64,000 nucleotides of DNA from Pyrococcus furiosus DSM 3638 (lineage in GTDB: Archaea; Methanobacteriota_B; Thermococci; Thermococcales; Thermococcaceae). Where the stretch lies: the NCBI RefSeq assembly GCF_000007305.1, contig NC_003413.1, forward strand, positions 1,786,141 through 1,850,140. The letters are read 5' to 3'. Both the position numbers and the translations under genes were made by a program. This document shows, one piece after another, positions 37,480 through 46,962 of this stretch; positions within the stretch are counted from its first letter, which is position 1, and each line of letters starts with the position of its first letter. The notes beneath the pieces were generated by a model that worked only from the letters and a program-made list of their open reading frames with translations, was not told where the DNA came from and did not search any database.

Positions 37480-39129
37480 ATGGCCCAGTTAGCAGGCCAA
37501 CCCATTCTAATTTTGCCTGAAGGAACCCAAAGATACGTTGGTAGAGATGCCCAGAGAATGAACATTCTTGCTGCTAGAATTGTTGCAGAGACAATAAGAA
37601 CAACCCTCGGACCAAAGGGAATGGACAAGATGCTCGTTGATAGCCTTGGAGACATCGTAATAACAAACGACGGTGCAACAATTCTCGATGAGATGGACAT
37701 TCAGCACCCAGCAGCTAAGATGATGGTTGAGGTCGCAAAGACCCAGGACAAGGAGGCCGGTGATGGAACAACAACCGCTGTAGTAATTGCAGGTGAGCTC
37801 CTAAGAAAGGCTGAAGAATTACTAGACCAGAACATTCACCCAAGCATAATCATCAAAGGTTACACCTTAGCAGCACAAAAGGCTCAAGAGATCCTCGAGA
37901 ACATAGCCAAAGAAGTCAAGCCCGACGATGAGGAAATTCTCCTCAAGGCTGCAATGACATCAATTACCGGTAAGGCCGCTGAGGAGGAGAGGGAGTACTT
38001 AGCCAAGCTTGCAGTAGAGGCAGTTAAGCTAGTTGCAGAGAAGGAAGACGGAAAGTACAAGGTTGACATCGACAACATCAAGCTCGAGAAGAAGGAGGGT
38101 GGAAGCGTCAGAGACACCCAGCTCATAAGAGGTGTAGTTATTGACAAGGAAGTAGTCCACCCAGGAATGCCAAAGAGAGTCGAGAAAGCTAAGATTGCAC
38201 TAATTAACGATGCACTTGAGGTTAAGGAGACCGAGACTGATGCCGAGATAAGAATTACCAGCCCAGAGCAACTCCAGGCCTTCCTCGAGCAAGAGGAGAG
38301 AATGCTCAGAGAGATGGTCGAGAAGATCAAGGAAGTCGGAGCTAACGTAGTATTCGTCCAGAAGGGAATTGACGATCTAGCACAGCACTACCTAGCCAAA
38401 TACGGAATAATGGCCGTCAGAAGAGTCAAGAAGAGCGACATGGAGAAGCTCGCCAAGGCCACAGGAGCTAAGATCGTAACCAACATTAGGGACCTCACAC
38501 CAGAGGACCTCGGTTACGCTGAGCTAGTAGAAGAGAGAAAGGTTGCTGGAGAGAGCATGATATTCGTCGAGGGCTGCCAGAACCCCAAGGCTGTGACAAT
38601 CCTCATCAGAGGTGGAACTGAGCACGTAGTCGATGAGGTCGAGAGAGCCCTAGAAGATGCAATAAAGGTTGTGAAGGACATCCTTGAAGATGGAAAGATC
38701 CTAGCTGGCGGTGGAGCACCAGAAATCGAGTTAGCCATTAGACTCGACGAGTACGCCAAGGAAGTTGGTGGCAAGGAGCAGTTGGCAATTGAGGCCTTTG
38801 CAGAGGCTCTCAAGGTCATTCCAAGGACACTAGCAGAGAACGCTGGTCTCGACCCAATCGAGACACTCGTTAAGGTCATCGCTGCCCACAAGGAGAAGGG
38901 ACCAACCATCGGTGTCGATGTATACGAAGGCGAACCAGCAGACATGCTAGAGAGAGGAGTCATCGAGCCACTAAGAGTCAAGAAGCAAGCTATCAAGAGT
39001 GCTAGCGAGGCAGCAATAATGATCCTCAGAATCGACGATGTCATCGCTGCCAGCAAGCTCGAGAAAGAGAAGGAGAAAGAAGGTGAGAAGGGAGGAGGAA
39101 GCGAGGACTTCAGCAGTGATCTAGACTGA
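37480..39129 (+). CDS. thsA: Thermosome subunit (group II chaperonin)
   Basis: ATP-dependent double-ring chaperonin that refolds proteins, a main heat-shock protein of archaea. At 549 residues it shows [11 protein letters not shown], the ATPase motif GDGTTT, and [10 protein letters not shown], with the acidic C-terminal tail [12 protein letters not shown] in place of the usual Gly-Met repeat. Codon choice is more biased to C-ending codons than its neighbours, as expected for abundant protein. GGAGGTG precedes the ATG after a leader of up to about 75 bases from TATA-like TTTATAAG near 37381-37388. Confidence 0.96.
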   Translation: MAQLAGQPILILPEGTQRYVGRDAQRMNILAARIVAETIRTTLGPKGMDKMLVDSLGDIVITNDGATILDEMDIQHPAAKMMVEVAKTQDKEAGDGTTTAVVIAGELLRKAEELLDQNIHPSIIIKGYTLAAQKAQEILENIAKEVKPDDEEILLKAAMTSITGKAAEEEREYLAKLAVEAVKLVAEKEDGKYKVDIDNIKLEKKEGGSVRDTQLIRGVVIDKEVVHPGMPKRVEKAKIALINDALEVKETETDAEIRITSPEQLQAFLEQEERMLREMVEKIKEVGANVVFVQKGIDDLAQHYLAKYGIMAVRRVKKSDMEKLAKATGAKIVTNIRDLTPEDLGYAELVEERKVAGESMIFVEGCQNPKAVTILIRGGTEHVVDEVERALEDAIKVVKDILEDGKILAGGGAPEIELAIRLDEYAKEVGGKEQLAIEAFAEALKVIPRTLAENAGLDPIETLVKVIAAHKEKGPTIGVDVYEGEPADMLERGVIEPLRVKKQAIKSASEAAIMILRIDDVIAASKLEKEKEKEGEKGGGSEDFSSDLD

Positions 39130-39139
39130 TGTCCCAAAC

Positions 39140-39155
39140 TTTTCTCCCCTTTTTC
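39140..39155 (+). terminator. T-rich terminator after thermosome
   Basis: Runs of T and C (TTTTCTCCCCTTTTTC) 11 bp after the thermosome stop, the usual archaeal intrinsic stop signal for a strongly expressed gene. Confidence 0.45.
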
Positions 39156-39271
39156 TAATTGTCTTTTCTTCAGGAGCATTAACTTCTAGAATCTTAAATT
39201 CTTCGTCTTTTGTTTAAAACTTCTTCCAATATCTTTAAATATGACTAATTAGCTCGATCTTGGAGGGCATT

Positions 39272-40690
39272 ATGATACCAAGAATAATGAGTACTCAACA
39301 TCCTGACAACTATTCAATACCATTTTTCGCTAGCTCCCCCATACTAGAGGGAGAAGATGAGATAACGGAGGCATTCTATGCCTTCAGTGTCCTTGGAGCA
39401 GATGAACAAATGTGGGACTTTGAAGGAAAAGAAGTTGATGAATTCGTTGTTAAAAAACTTCTCGAGAGATACCCAACATTTTTCAAGAACAATATTCTTG
39501 GAAAGGATATTCGCCTGACCCCAAGAGTTCCAAACCCAAGTGTAGAAAAAGAAGAAGCAAAGTTACTTCTCGAAACCCTTCAAGGAATCGCAAGAAGTGC
39601 GGATTATGCAAGGATATTCTATGGAGATAACATAGCTCCAATATTCGAAGTAATACTTCCCATGACAACTAGTGTAGAGGAAATTGAGAGAGTATACTGG
39701 CTCTATAAGAAGGCAGTAGTTTGGATAAGCAGAGAGAAAATCTATGATATAACAGTAAGGGAGTGGATCGGAGATTTCTTCCCAGAAAAAATTAATGTAA
39801 TCCCACTGTTTGAGACGAAATCCGCTCTAATCAAAGCTGCAAAAATAACAGAAGCTTACATACTAAATAGGAAGAATGACATTGAGTATCAGAGGGTCTT
39901 TTTTGCTAGAAGTGATCCCGCAATGAACTACGGTCTAATTACAGCAGTCACTTACGTTAAAAGGGCACTATATGAAGTTCTAAAGGTAGAAGAGGAGCTC
40001 AGCATTCCAATATACCCAATTATCGGAGTTGGTGGTCCTCCCTTGAGAGGAGGAATGAGACCAGATAACGTTGATGCAGTAGTAAAGGAATATCCAAGTG
40101 TCCAAACCTTCACAATCCAGAGCTCCTTCAAGTATGACTACCCAACCAAAGACGTCGTTAAGGCGGTAGAGAAAATTAAATCGACAAAAAGAAAGTTGCC
40201 AATTCCAGTTGAAATTCCTCCATTTCTGGTTAACTATGAGGCAGAATACCAAAAGCAGATTAGAATTCTAGCCCCATACATAAACAGCGTAGCAAAGAGA
40301 ATACCCAGGAGAAGAAAGAGGAAGCTCCACATAGGATTATTCGGATATTCAAGAAATGTGAACGGGATAACTCTGCCCAGAGCAATCACATTCACTGCTG
40401 CCCTTTACTCCATCGGAATCCCCCCAGAACTTCTTGCATTAAACTCACTCACAGACTCCCAACTCGAAACAATTTCAGAATACTACATCAACGTATATGA
40501 AGACTTAGAATTTGCCATGAGATTTTTCTCTCCAAAAGTTGCTGAAAAGGTAGGATTGAAAGAGCTAGCAGAAAGGGTCAAGGAATTCAAACCAGAGCAA
40601 ATCCCTGAGTACATTGAGGAGGCAGAAATAGTGTTTAAAGGGGAAGGAGATGTGATGAAGCTGGCCCAGTTAAGAGGGTTTCTTGGATAA
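39272..40690 (+). CDS. ppcA: Phosphoenolpyruvate carboxylase, archaeal type
   Basis: Fixes bicarbonate onto PEP to give oxaloacetate. It is 472 residues, about half the bacterial enzyme, typical of the archaeal PepcA family. The N-terminal MSTQHPDN is a family hallmark, and VGGPPLRGG and the Arg-rich RRRKRKLHIG are in the expected order. ATG 39272 follows GGAGGGCATT; an earlier in-frame TTG is rejected. The 45-bp gap to nadB suggests joint transcription: oxaloacetate gives aspartate, the precursor of NAD. Confidence 0.94.
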   Translation: MIPRIMSTQHPDNYSIPFFASSPILEGEDEITEAFYAFSVLGADEQMWDFEGKEVDEFVVKKLLERYPTFFKNNILGKDIRLTPRVPNPSVEKEEAKLLLETLQGIARSADYARIFYGDNIAPIFEVILPMTTSVEEIERVYWLYKKAVVWISREKIYDITVREWIGDFFPEKINVIPLFETKSALIKAAKITEAYILNRKNDIEYQRVFFARSDPAMNYGLITAVTYVKRALYEVLKVEEELSIPIYPIIGVGGPPLRGGMRPDNVDAVVKEYPSVQTFTIQSSFKYDYPTKDVVKAVEKIKSTKRKLPIPVEIPPFLVNYEAEYQKQIRILAPYINSVAKRIPRRRKRKLHIGLFGYSRNVNGITLPRAITFTAALYSIGIPPELLALNSLTDSQLETISEYYINVYEDLEFAMRFFSPKVAEKVGLKELAERVKEFKPEQIPEYIEEAEIVFKGEGDVMKLAQLRGFLG

Positions 40691-40735
40691 AGCCCATATA
40701 CCTCTACACTTTTTTCTCTGAGAGGGAGAGGAAAA

Positions 40736-42130
40736 ATGAAGGTGGCAGTAGTTGGGAGTGGCCTCGCAGGTTTAACCGCTGCAATGTCATTGGCAAAAAA
40801 GGGAATTGAGGTTACAGTATTTGGCCCAAAACCCAAGGAATCAAATTCATATCTAGCCCAGGCGGGGATAGCGTTTCCGATAAGTGATGGAGACTCAATT
40901 ATTTCTCATGTCACAGACACCATAAGAGGGGGAAAATATCTAAACGATGTTACCGTTGTATGGAATGTAATCTCCAAGTCAACAGAAGCCTATCACTTTC
41001 TTACTTCCCTGGGAATCGAGTTCACTAGCAGAGAGCTTGAAGGGGGCCATTCTTTTCCTAGAATATTCACGATTAAAAACGAAACTGGAAAGTACATAAT
41101 CCCCGTATTAGAAAAGCACGCAAAAGAAATGGGTGTGAATTTCATAAGAAAATTTGCTGAGGAAGTAGCAATTCATAACAAAAAGATTGTTGGAGTTTTT
41201 GTTGAGGGAGAGCTACTTTATTTTGATGCGGTAATAATAGCTTCAGGAGGATTTTCTGGCTTATACAAATTCACCGCTGGCAACCCTTGGAACTTAGGAA
41301 TTCCAATAGGAGATTTAGCACTAAAGGGAGTTCCGTTGAGGGACATTGAATTCATCCAATTTCACCCAACAGGTTTCATCGGAAAGAGAACTTACCTAAT
41401 AAGTGAGGCTGTGAGGGGAGCTGGAGCAAAGCTTGTAACTGGAGAAGGCGAAAGGTTCGTAAACGAGCTAGAGACGAGAGACGTTGTTGCTAGGGAGATA
41501 TACAGAAAGATGCTCGAAGGTAAAGGGGTTTTCCTAGATGCCACTGGAATTGAAGACTTTAAGAGGAGATTCCCATACATATACTCCTTCCTCAGAAGAG
41601 AAGGAATAAATCCAAAAAGAGACTTAATCCCCGTAACTCCCGTGGCCCACTATACGATTGGCGGGATAAGTGTAGATATATTCTACAGAACACCCATCAA
41701 GGGATTGTACGCCATAGGAGAGGCAGCATGTAATGGATTCCATGGAGCGAATAGACTGGCTAGTAATTCACTTCTAGAGTGCATAGTTTCGGGAATAGAG
41801 GTCTCAAGAACAGTTATTAGAGAGAAACCCAGGGGAGAAAGGAAAGAAGCCAAGTACCACGGATATGAGCCGGGAAACGTTGATGAAGTTAGAGACATAA
41901 TGTGGAACCATGCAGGGATAATAAGAAGAGAGGAATCCTTAAGGCTTGGTCTCAAAAAATTAGAAAAGGTTGAGGCCGATCCAAGAGTAAAGATTCTGGC
42001 AGAAGCTGTCTTAAAGTGTGCCTTAGCGAGAGAAGAAAGTAGAGGAGCTCATTACAGAGAAGACTATCCCTATTCAAGAGAGGAATTTAGAAGGCCGAGT
42101 ATTTTCCGTGTAGAAAATTGCATGCTCTAA
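40736..42130 (+). CDS. nadB: L-aspartate oxidase
   Basis: FAD enzyme oxidising aspartate to iminoaspartate, the first step of NAD synthesis. It is 464 residues, with FAD motif VVGSGLAGLTAA, QFHPTG and GGISVD, and the succinate-dehydrogenase-family ANRLASNSLLE. The C-terminal helical domain is shorter than in E. coli. In an anaerobe the electron acceptor is probably fumarate rather than oxygen. GAGAGGAAAA precedes the ATG. Followed by nadA and nadC. Confidence 0.93.
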   Translation: MKVAVVGSGLAGLTAAMSLAKKGIEVTVFGPKPKESNSYLAQAGIAFPISDGDSIISHVTDTIRGGKYLNDVTVVWNVISKSTEAYHFLTSLGIEFTSRELEGGHSFPRIFTIKNETGKYIIPVLEKHAKEMGVNFIRKFAEEVAIHNKKIVGVFVEGELLYFDAVIIASGGFSGLYKFTAGNPWNLGIPIGDLALKGVPLRDIEFIQFHPTGFIGKRTYLISEAVRGAGAKLVTGEGERFVNELETRDVVAREIYRKMLEGKGVFLDATGIEDFKRRFPYIYSFLRREGINPKRDLIPVTPVAHYTIGGISVDIFYRTPIKGLYAIGEAACNGFHGANRLASNSLLECIVSGIEVSRTVIREKPRGERKEAKYHGYEPGNVDEVRDIMWNHAGIIRREESLRLGLKKLEKVEADPRVKILAEAVLKCALAREESRGAHYREDYPYSREEFRRPSIFRVENCML

Positions 42131-42174
42131 AAAAGTTATTAAGCACAATTCCCTAATCTTCATTGGGGATTGTT

Positions 42175-43086
42175 ATGGAAAAGGTTGAGGAGCTTAAGAA
42201 GGAGATTGAAAGGTTGAAAAAAGAGAGAAACGCGATAATCCTAGCCCATAACTATCAGCTCCCTGAAGTTCAGGATGTAGCAGATTTCGTTGGAGACAGT
42301 CTTGAGCTCGCGAGGAAGGCCACAAAAGTTGATGCAGATGTAATAGTTTTTGCTGGAGTTGACTTCATGGCGGAAACTGCCAAAATATTAAACCCGGATA
42401 AGATAGTTCTCATCCCAAATAAGAGAGCTACATGTGCAATGGCCAACATGCTTAAAGTTAAGCATATACTCGAAGCTAAGAAAAAGTATCCAAATGCCCC
42501 AGTAGTCCTCTACGTGAACAGTACAGCTGAGACCAAGGCCTATGCAGACGTCACCGTAACCTCAGCAAATGCAGTTGATATCATTAGAAAGCTCGATTCT
42601 GACGTAATTATCTTTGGTCCGGACAAGAATTTAGCTCACTATGTGGCTAAGGTCACTGGGAAAACCATAATCCCCATCCCACCGGAAGGACACTGCTACG
42701 TCCACAAGAAGTTCACAATTGAAGATGTCGAGAGAGCCAAAAAGCTCCATCCCAATGCAAAGCTTATGGTTCACCCCGAATGCAATCCAGAAGTCCAAGA
42801 GCATGCTGATATAATAGTCTCAACGGGGGGAATGATAAGAAGAGCATGTGAGTGGGACGAATGGGTTGTTTTCACAGAGAGGGAAATGGTGTATAGGCTG
42901 AGCAAGCTCTATCCAAACAAGAAGTTTTATCCAGCCAAAGAGGATGCAGTGTGCGTTGGAATGAAGGCCATAACACTGCAACATGTGTATGAATCCCTAA
43001 GGGATATGAAATATGAAGTCACCGTTCCAGAGGAGATAGCCGAAAAGGCAAGAAAAGCCATTGAAAGAATGCTTGAGATGAGTTGA
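42175..43086 (+). CDS. nadA: Quinolinate synthase
   Basis: [4Fe-4S] enzyme that condenses iminoaspartate with dihydroxyacetone phosphate to quinolinate. It is 303 residues, with three internal pseudo-repeats. Cluster cysteines are in TCAMANM, HPECNPE and [26 protein letters not shown] near the N terminus is the family signature. ATG 42175 is chosen over TTG 42163 since TTGGGGAT lies just before it. It sits between nadB and nadC. Confidence 0.94.
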   Translation: MEKVEELKKEIERLKKERNAIILAHNYQLPEVQDVADFVGDSLELARKATKVDADVIVFAGVDFMAETAKILNPDKIVLIPNKRATCAMANMLKVKHILEAKKKYPNAPVVLYVNSTAETKAYADVTVTSANAVDIIRKLDSDVIIFGPDKNLAHYVAKVTGKTIIPIPPEGHCYVHKKFTIEDVERAKKLHPNAKLMVHPECNPEVQEHADIIVSTGGMIRRACEWDEWVVFTEREMVYRLSKLYPNKKFYPAKEDAVCVGMKAITLQHVYESLRDMKYEVTVPEEIAEKARKAIERMLEMS

Positions 43087-43095
43087 GGTGTTTCT

Positions 43096-43926
43096 ATGGA
43101 GATTCCAATTTCATACCTCTTAAAATTTGTTGAGGAAGATGCTCCTTACGGAGATATAACTAGTGAGGCAGTTATTCCCAGGGAGATGAGTGCTAAAGGG
43201 GTAATAATAGCGAAGCAAGAGGGGATCATAGCGGGAGTTGATGAAGCCAGAAAGCTCTTCGAGTACTTTGGAGTTGAAGTCAATGTAAAAAAGCAAGACG
43301 GCGAATTCGTCAAGAAGGGAGATGTAATAATGGAAGTTAAAGGAAACGCCAGGGCTATTCTGCTAGTAGAGAGAACCGCCCTCAACATAATAGGAAGAAT
43401 GAGCGGAATTGCCACAGAAACTAGGAGACTAGTTGACATTGTTAGAGAAGTAAATCCAAAAGTAAAGATAGCGGGAACTAGGAAAAGTTTGTTGAGGCTT
43501 CTAGATAAGAAGGCCATCATGATTGGAGGAGGGGAACCTCACAGATTTTCCCTGAGCGATGCAATACTTATCAAGGATAATCACCTTGCCCTAGTTCCCC
43601 TAGAAGAAGCAATAAGAAGGGCCAAGGAATTCAGCGTATACAAAGTGGTGGAGGTTGAAGTTGAAAGTCTGGAGGATGCAATAAAAGCGGCAAAAGCGGG
43701 GGCCGACGTAATAATGCTTGATAACATGACGCCCGAAGAAATAGAGAGAGTTATAGAGGAGCTCAAGAAGTTGGGATTAAGGGAAAAAGTTAAGATTGAA
43801 ATATCGGGAGGGATAACTCCAGAAAATATAAGAGAGTACGCAAGACTCGATGTGGATGTTATAAGCCTCGGCTACCTAACTCATTCCGTGAAGAACTTCG
43901 ATGTCAGTCTTGAGATTGTGGGATGA
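43096..43926 (+). CDS. nadC: Nicotinate-nucleotide pyrophosphorylase
   Basis: Decarboxylating phosphoribosyltransferase that turns quinolinate and PRPP into nicotinate mononucleotide. It is 276 residues. Signature stretches are EDAPYGDITSEAV, RTALNIIGRMSGIAT, AGTRKS and IKDNH, with ISGGITPENI near the end for phosphate binding. It starts 9 bp after nadA with GAGGTG. The 3' end overlaps the convergent AMMECR1 gene by 23 bp. Confidence 0.94.
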   Translation: MEIPISYLLKFVEEDAPYGDITSEAVIPREMSAKGVIIAKQEGIIAGVDEARKLFEYFGVEVNVKKQDGEFVKKGDVIMEVKGNARAILLVERTALNIIGRMSGIATETRRLVDIVREVNPKVKIAGTRKSLLRLLDKKAIMIGGGEPHRFSLSDAILIKDNHLALVPLEEAIRRAKEFSVYKVVEVEVESLEDAIKAAKAGADVIMLDNMTPEEIERVIEELKKLGLREKVKIEISGGITPENIREYARLDVDVISLGYLTHSVKNFDVSLEIVG

Positions 43927-44536
43927 GAGGCTTTCTCTTAACTGGCCCCCTGGGATACTCCTCCTCAAATATCTCAGCCGTAAACTTGTACACTTTTGTA
44001 TCTTCATCAAGCCAGCAGTCTGGTGGCAATCCAGCTTTCCAGCACGTCTCTGCTAGAAACTCCTCCTCATCCCAACCCCACTCCACTGCCACTTGGGGAA
44101 GAAGAAGGCCCGTGTAAATTCCCTTTTCCACTATAAGCCCATCCCTTCCAACCTTTATCTTCTTAGGCCTCTCCTCCGGTGGACCCTCAATAAGTTCTGG
44201 AGGAGTTAGAACGCTGACCTCTACAACGATGTTGTTCATCTCCTCAAGCTTCACCGGTGGAAATCTTGGATCGTCAACAGCTGCGTATATAGCGGCTTTT
44301 ATTGTTGCCTTAACTAGAGGGTAGATCGGCAAGGGGAACCCTATGCATCCCCTCAATGCCGCTTGTGGTGGAACATTGTGCCTGTTTAGGGTAACAAAGA
44401 CTCCCATCTTTTCCCACAACTCTGGAGGGATATCTTTAGGGGGCTCTATCTCCCTCCCCGTCCTGAGGTATTCCTCTATAGCCCTCCTTGCGAGCCTTAC
44501 TAGGAACTCTCCCCACTCATCCTTAATCCTATACAT
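43904..44536 (-). CDS. AMMECR1-family protein
   Basis: A 210-residue protein of the AMMECR1 (DUF51) family, conserved in archaea and eukaryotes. The invariant motif LRGCIGFPLPIYPL is present, as is VVEVSVLTPPE. Structures exist for a Pyrococcus homologue, but the biochemical role is unsettled; in many genomes it travels with MEMO1-like and radical SAM genes, neither of which is here. GGTGAGGGAAG precedes the ATG, inside the end of the upstream hypothetical gene (8-bp overlap). Confidence 0.9.
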   Translation of the reverse strand: MYRIKDEWGEFLVRLARRAIEEYLRTGREIEPPKDIPPELWEKMGVFVTLNRHNVPPQAALRGCIGFPLPIYPLVKATIKAAIYAAVDDPRFPPVKLEEMNNIVVEVSVLTPPELIEGPPEERPKKIKVGRDGLIVEKGIYTGLLLPQVAVEWGWDEEEFLAETCWKAGLPPDCWLDEDTKVYKFTAEIFEEEYPRGPVKRKPLIPQSQD

Positions 44537-45098
44537 CTTCCCTCACCCGTATCAAGTTTATTATATCCATAACATCCTCAACATCCATCCCAAGGATATT
44601 TCTTAACTCCTTTACATTAACTTCTTTTGAAACTTTCCTTATCTCATTACTTTCAAGGAGAAAGAGTTTTATATCGTTCCCATAAGGCAAAAGATCCACT
44701 ATATCCTTTCCTTCAACTATGATCACGTCTTCCCTCTTTCTAGTTTTGATAATTTCTGCTATCACCATTTTCAAACTTTCAACTTCATCTTCCTTTCCTT
44801 CAAGGATGTCCTTCAACTCATCTACAGGAGACAAATCTCCAAGGCTTACTGCCATTAGAACATCTTCCAAAACTGAGGTTGGAAGATCTCCTCTCGTTAT
44901 TATGTCAAAGAGTTCCACTAAAAGTTCTTTGGGAGTACTGTAAAATTCGCCACTTGCAGTCTTTTCTCCGTCCTCAAAAACCATCTCTTCAACTTCACAA
45001 ATTATTCCTTCAAGGGGAAACACAGCTTGGATGTACCTTGCAGTGGAGCGAATACCATAAAAGATATTTGAGACTTCGTCAACGTTAACAAGCTTCAT
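44529..45098 (-). CDS. Conserved hypothetical protein upstream of AMMECR1 gene
   Basis: A 189-residue acidic protein with no recognised family. The N-terminal third is beta-rich (FPLEGIICEVEEMVFEDG), the middle is helical and the C-terminal end repeats NVKELRNILGMDVEDVMDII-type helices. ATG 45098 is chosen because GGGAGG lies four bases before it. Coupled to the AMMECR1 gene by overlap. It begins just after tRNA-Pro, about 35 bp downstream of it on the same strand. Confidence 0.7.
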   Translation of the reverse strand: MKLVNVDEVSNIFYGIRSTARYIQAVFPLEGIICEVEEMVFEDGEKTASGEFYSTPKELLVELFDIITRGDLPTSVLEDVLMAVSLGDLSPVDELKDILEGKEDEVESLKMVIAEIIKTRKREDVIIVEGKDIVDLLPYGNDIKLFLLESNEIRKVSKEVNVKELRNILGMDVEDVMDIINLIRVREDV

Positions 45099-45133
45099 GA
45101 ATCCTCCCACTGATATCTTTACTTTATATGTAC

Positions 45134-45211
45134 TGGTGGGGCCGCCGGGATTTGAACCCGGGTCGCGGGCTCCCGAAGCCCGCAGGATGGGCCAAGCTAC
45201 CCTACGGCCCC
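45134..45211 (-). tRNA. tRNA-Pro (anticodon CGG), CCA encoded
   Basis: The minus strand folds as a cloverleaf: acceptor GGGGCCG/CGGCCCC, anticodon stem CGGGC/GCCCG around TTCGGGA (anticodon CGG, U33 present), T arm CCGGG-TTCAAAT-CCCGG, discriminator A and genomic CCA. No intron. A TATA-like TTTATAATTTTATG lies upstream near 45232-45245. Confidence 0.95.
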
Positions 45212-45250
45212 TTCAAAATGGACAGGAATACATAAAATTATAAACTTTTC

Positions 45251-45949
45251 TCACAAGCTCTCCCTCACCCTCCTTCTTATGTTAGGATCTCTATCAGCCA
45301 GCTCCTTCAAGAATTCTTCAAAGCTCTTCCAGTCCGGAACTTCCTCATCAAGATAAATTCCAGTCCTGCCAATTCTGTCCCTTCTTGTGAGAACCTTAAC
45401 CCTCTCCTCCACTATATCTACGCTAACTCCAAGAATCTTTGCCACTTCTGCCTCCCTTCCAACCACCTCCCTTTCGATGTGTCCTTTATCAGTTGGAATT
45501 ATCAGAATTAACTTTTTGTTAACCCCTGGGACTCTCTGCTTGGTCTTCACTCCCCACAAGTCAAGCATTCCTCCCCACTTGTAAAACTCAAGCTCCCTAT
45601 CAGTTGGATCGACTAAGAAAAACGTTACAGTTGTTTCTTCATCGATCTCTATGTGCCCCTTAATTAAGTGCCACGGAGTAGCCATTACTATTCTTCTCCT
45701 CTGAATTAAATCTCCCAAGGCGAGCTCAATTAAATAGCTTGGGACTCTATAAGGAATAACTATGTCTATGTCACTATCCCTCCTCACATCTCCCCTAGCT
45801 ACGCTCCCATAAACATGAGGATCAAAATCCTTGAGGAGCTCCATTATCTTGAGAGCCTTCTCCCTCTTCTCCCAGAGAATCCTCCACCTCTTAGGAGAGT
45901 AAACTACTTCCCTCTCATCCCAAACCCTAACAACCTTTTCCCTGGGCAT
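45251..45949 (-). CDS. Nucleotidyltransferase-domain protein
   Basis: A 232-residue protein with a polymerase-beta-type nucleotidyltransferase core, motif GSVARGDVRRDSDIDIVI (two metal-binding Asp). The following beta strands include FFLVDPTDRELEFYKWGG. The C-terminal third is a basic helical region resembling a winged helix, possibly for nucleic acid binding. It is longer than MNT-type antitoxins, and no HEPN partner is adjacent, so a toxin-antitoxin role is not supported. ATG 45949 preferred over an overlapping TTG. Substrate unknown. Confidence 0.78.
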   Translation of the reverse strand: MPREKVVRVWDEREVVYSPKRWRILWEKREKALKIMELLKDFDPHVYGSVARGDVRRDSDIDIVIPYRVPSYLIELALGDLIQRRRIVMATPWHLIKGHIEIDEETTVTFFLVDPTDRELEFYKWGGMLDLWGVKTKQRVPGVNKKLILIIPTDKGHIEREVVGREAEVAKILGVSVDIVEERVKVLTRRDRIGRTGIYLDEEVPDWKSFEEFLKELADRDPNIRRRVRESL

Positions 45950-46020
45950 CAATATTACTACTTTTTCCCCATTTAATAATGTTTTTAACGAAGAAAGCTT
46001 CCTTGAATGGGGGGAGATAA

Positions 46021-46833
46021 ATGAAGGTAATCATGACAACTAAGATTGACAAGGCTTCAATGAACATAAGGGAGAAGCTCATTGAAAACTTCGGCTTTAC
46101 GGAGAGCAACCTCACATTCGATGGGAATAGGGTTTATGAGAAGGAAGACATCCTAATTCTCACCACAAACGAAGAGATGATATACTACGACTACCTCGAC
46201 AAGGAGATTGAAAAGCAGACAAAGATAAAACCTGAGGTTATAGTTTTCGCATCTAGACACTCAAGTGCAAAAAAACTTCCTTCCCTAACCACCCATGTTA
46301 CTGGAAACTGGGGAAAGGCAATGTATGGGGGAAAAGATGAGAGCTTTGCCATAGCATTTCCAAGCGCGATGAAGTTAGCCCTACTAAAAATGCACGAACT
46401 AAACGACCTCGGTTGGACAGTTTGTTATGAAGCAACTCACCACGGTCCAAGTGAACTGGAAGTCCCTAGCCTCTTCATAGAAATTGGATCCAGCGAAGAG
46501 GAGTGGGTTAATGATAGAGCTGGAGAAATAATAGCCGAAACAATAATGTATGTCCTTAAAAAGAGGGAGAAGTTTAAGGTCGCCCTAGGTATTGGAGGGG
46601 GACACTATGCTCCAAAGCAGACAAAGGTAGCACTTGAAAGTGACCTTGCATTCTCCCACATTCTCCCAAAATACGCACAGCCAGTGAAGAAGGAAGTTAT
46701 CCTTCGCGCACTTTCAAGGTCGACTGAGGAAGTTGAGGCAATATACGTTGACTGGAAGGGAAGTAGGGGAGAGACTAGACAACTAGCTAAGGAATTAGCA
46801 AATGAGCTGGGGCTTGAATTTATAAAGGATTAA
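46021..46833 (+). CDS. dtdA: D-aminoacyl-tRNA deacylase, archaeal DTD2 type
   Basis: Removes D-amino acids mistakenly attached to tRNA. It is 270 residues, matching the archaeal/plant DTD2 family, unrelated to bacterial DTD. Signature stretches are [26 protein letters not shown] and [12 protein letters not shown], whose His residues line the site. GGGGGAGATAA precedes the ATG. It stands alone; the accessory segment begins after its stop. Confidence 0.9.
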   Translation: MKVIMTTKIDKASMNIREKLIENFGFTESNLTFDGNRVYEKEDILILTTNEEMIYYDYLDKEIEKQTKIKPEVIVFASRHSSAKKLPSLTTHVTGNWGKAMYGGKDESFAIAFPSAMKLALLKMHELNDLGWTVCYEATHHGPSELEVPSLFIEIGSSEEEWVNDRAGEIIAETIMYVLKKREKFKVALGIGGGHYAPKQTKVALESDLAFSHILPKYAQPVKKEVILRALSRSTEEVEAIYVDWKGSRGETRQLAKELANELGLEFIKD

Positions 46834-46962
46834 TTTCATCTGAATAGTTTATTTCTTTATGCGTGCTCAAAGTAATAAGTATGAGTTCAATTTTATCACT
46901 ATGTTTGTTTTTTATATAGAAATGTTTTTTAGTACTATTTTGGGTTGTAATTTTGGTGATTT

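Noticed and set aside
45251-45949. Possible MNT-HEPN type toxin-antitoxin half
   Set aside because: The nucleotidyltransferase is too long for an MNT antitoxin and no HEPN gene adjoins it.
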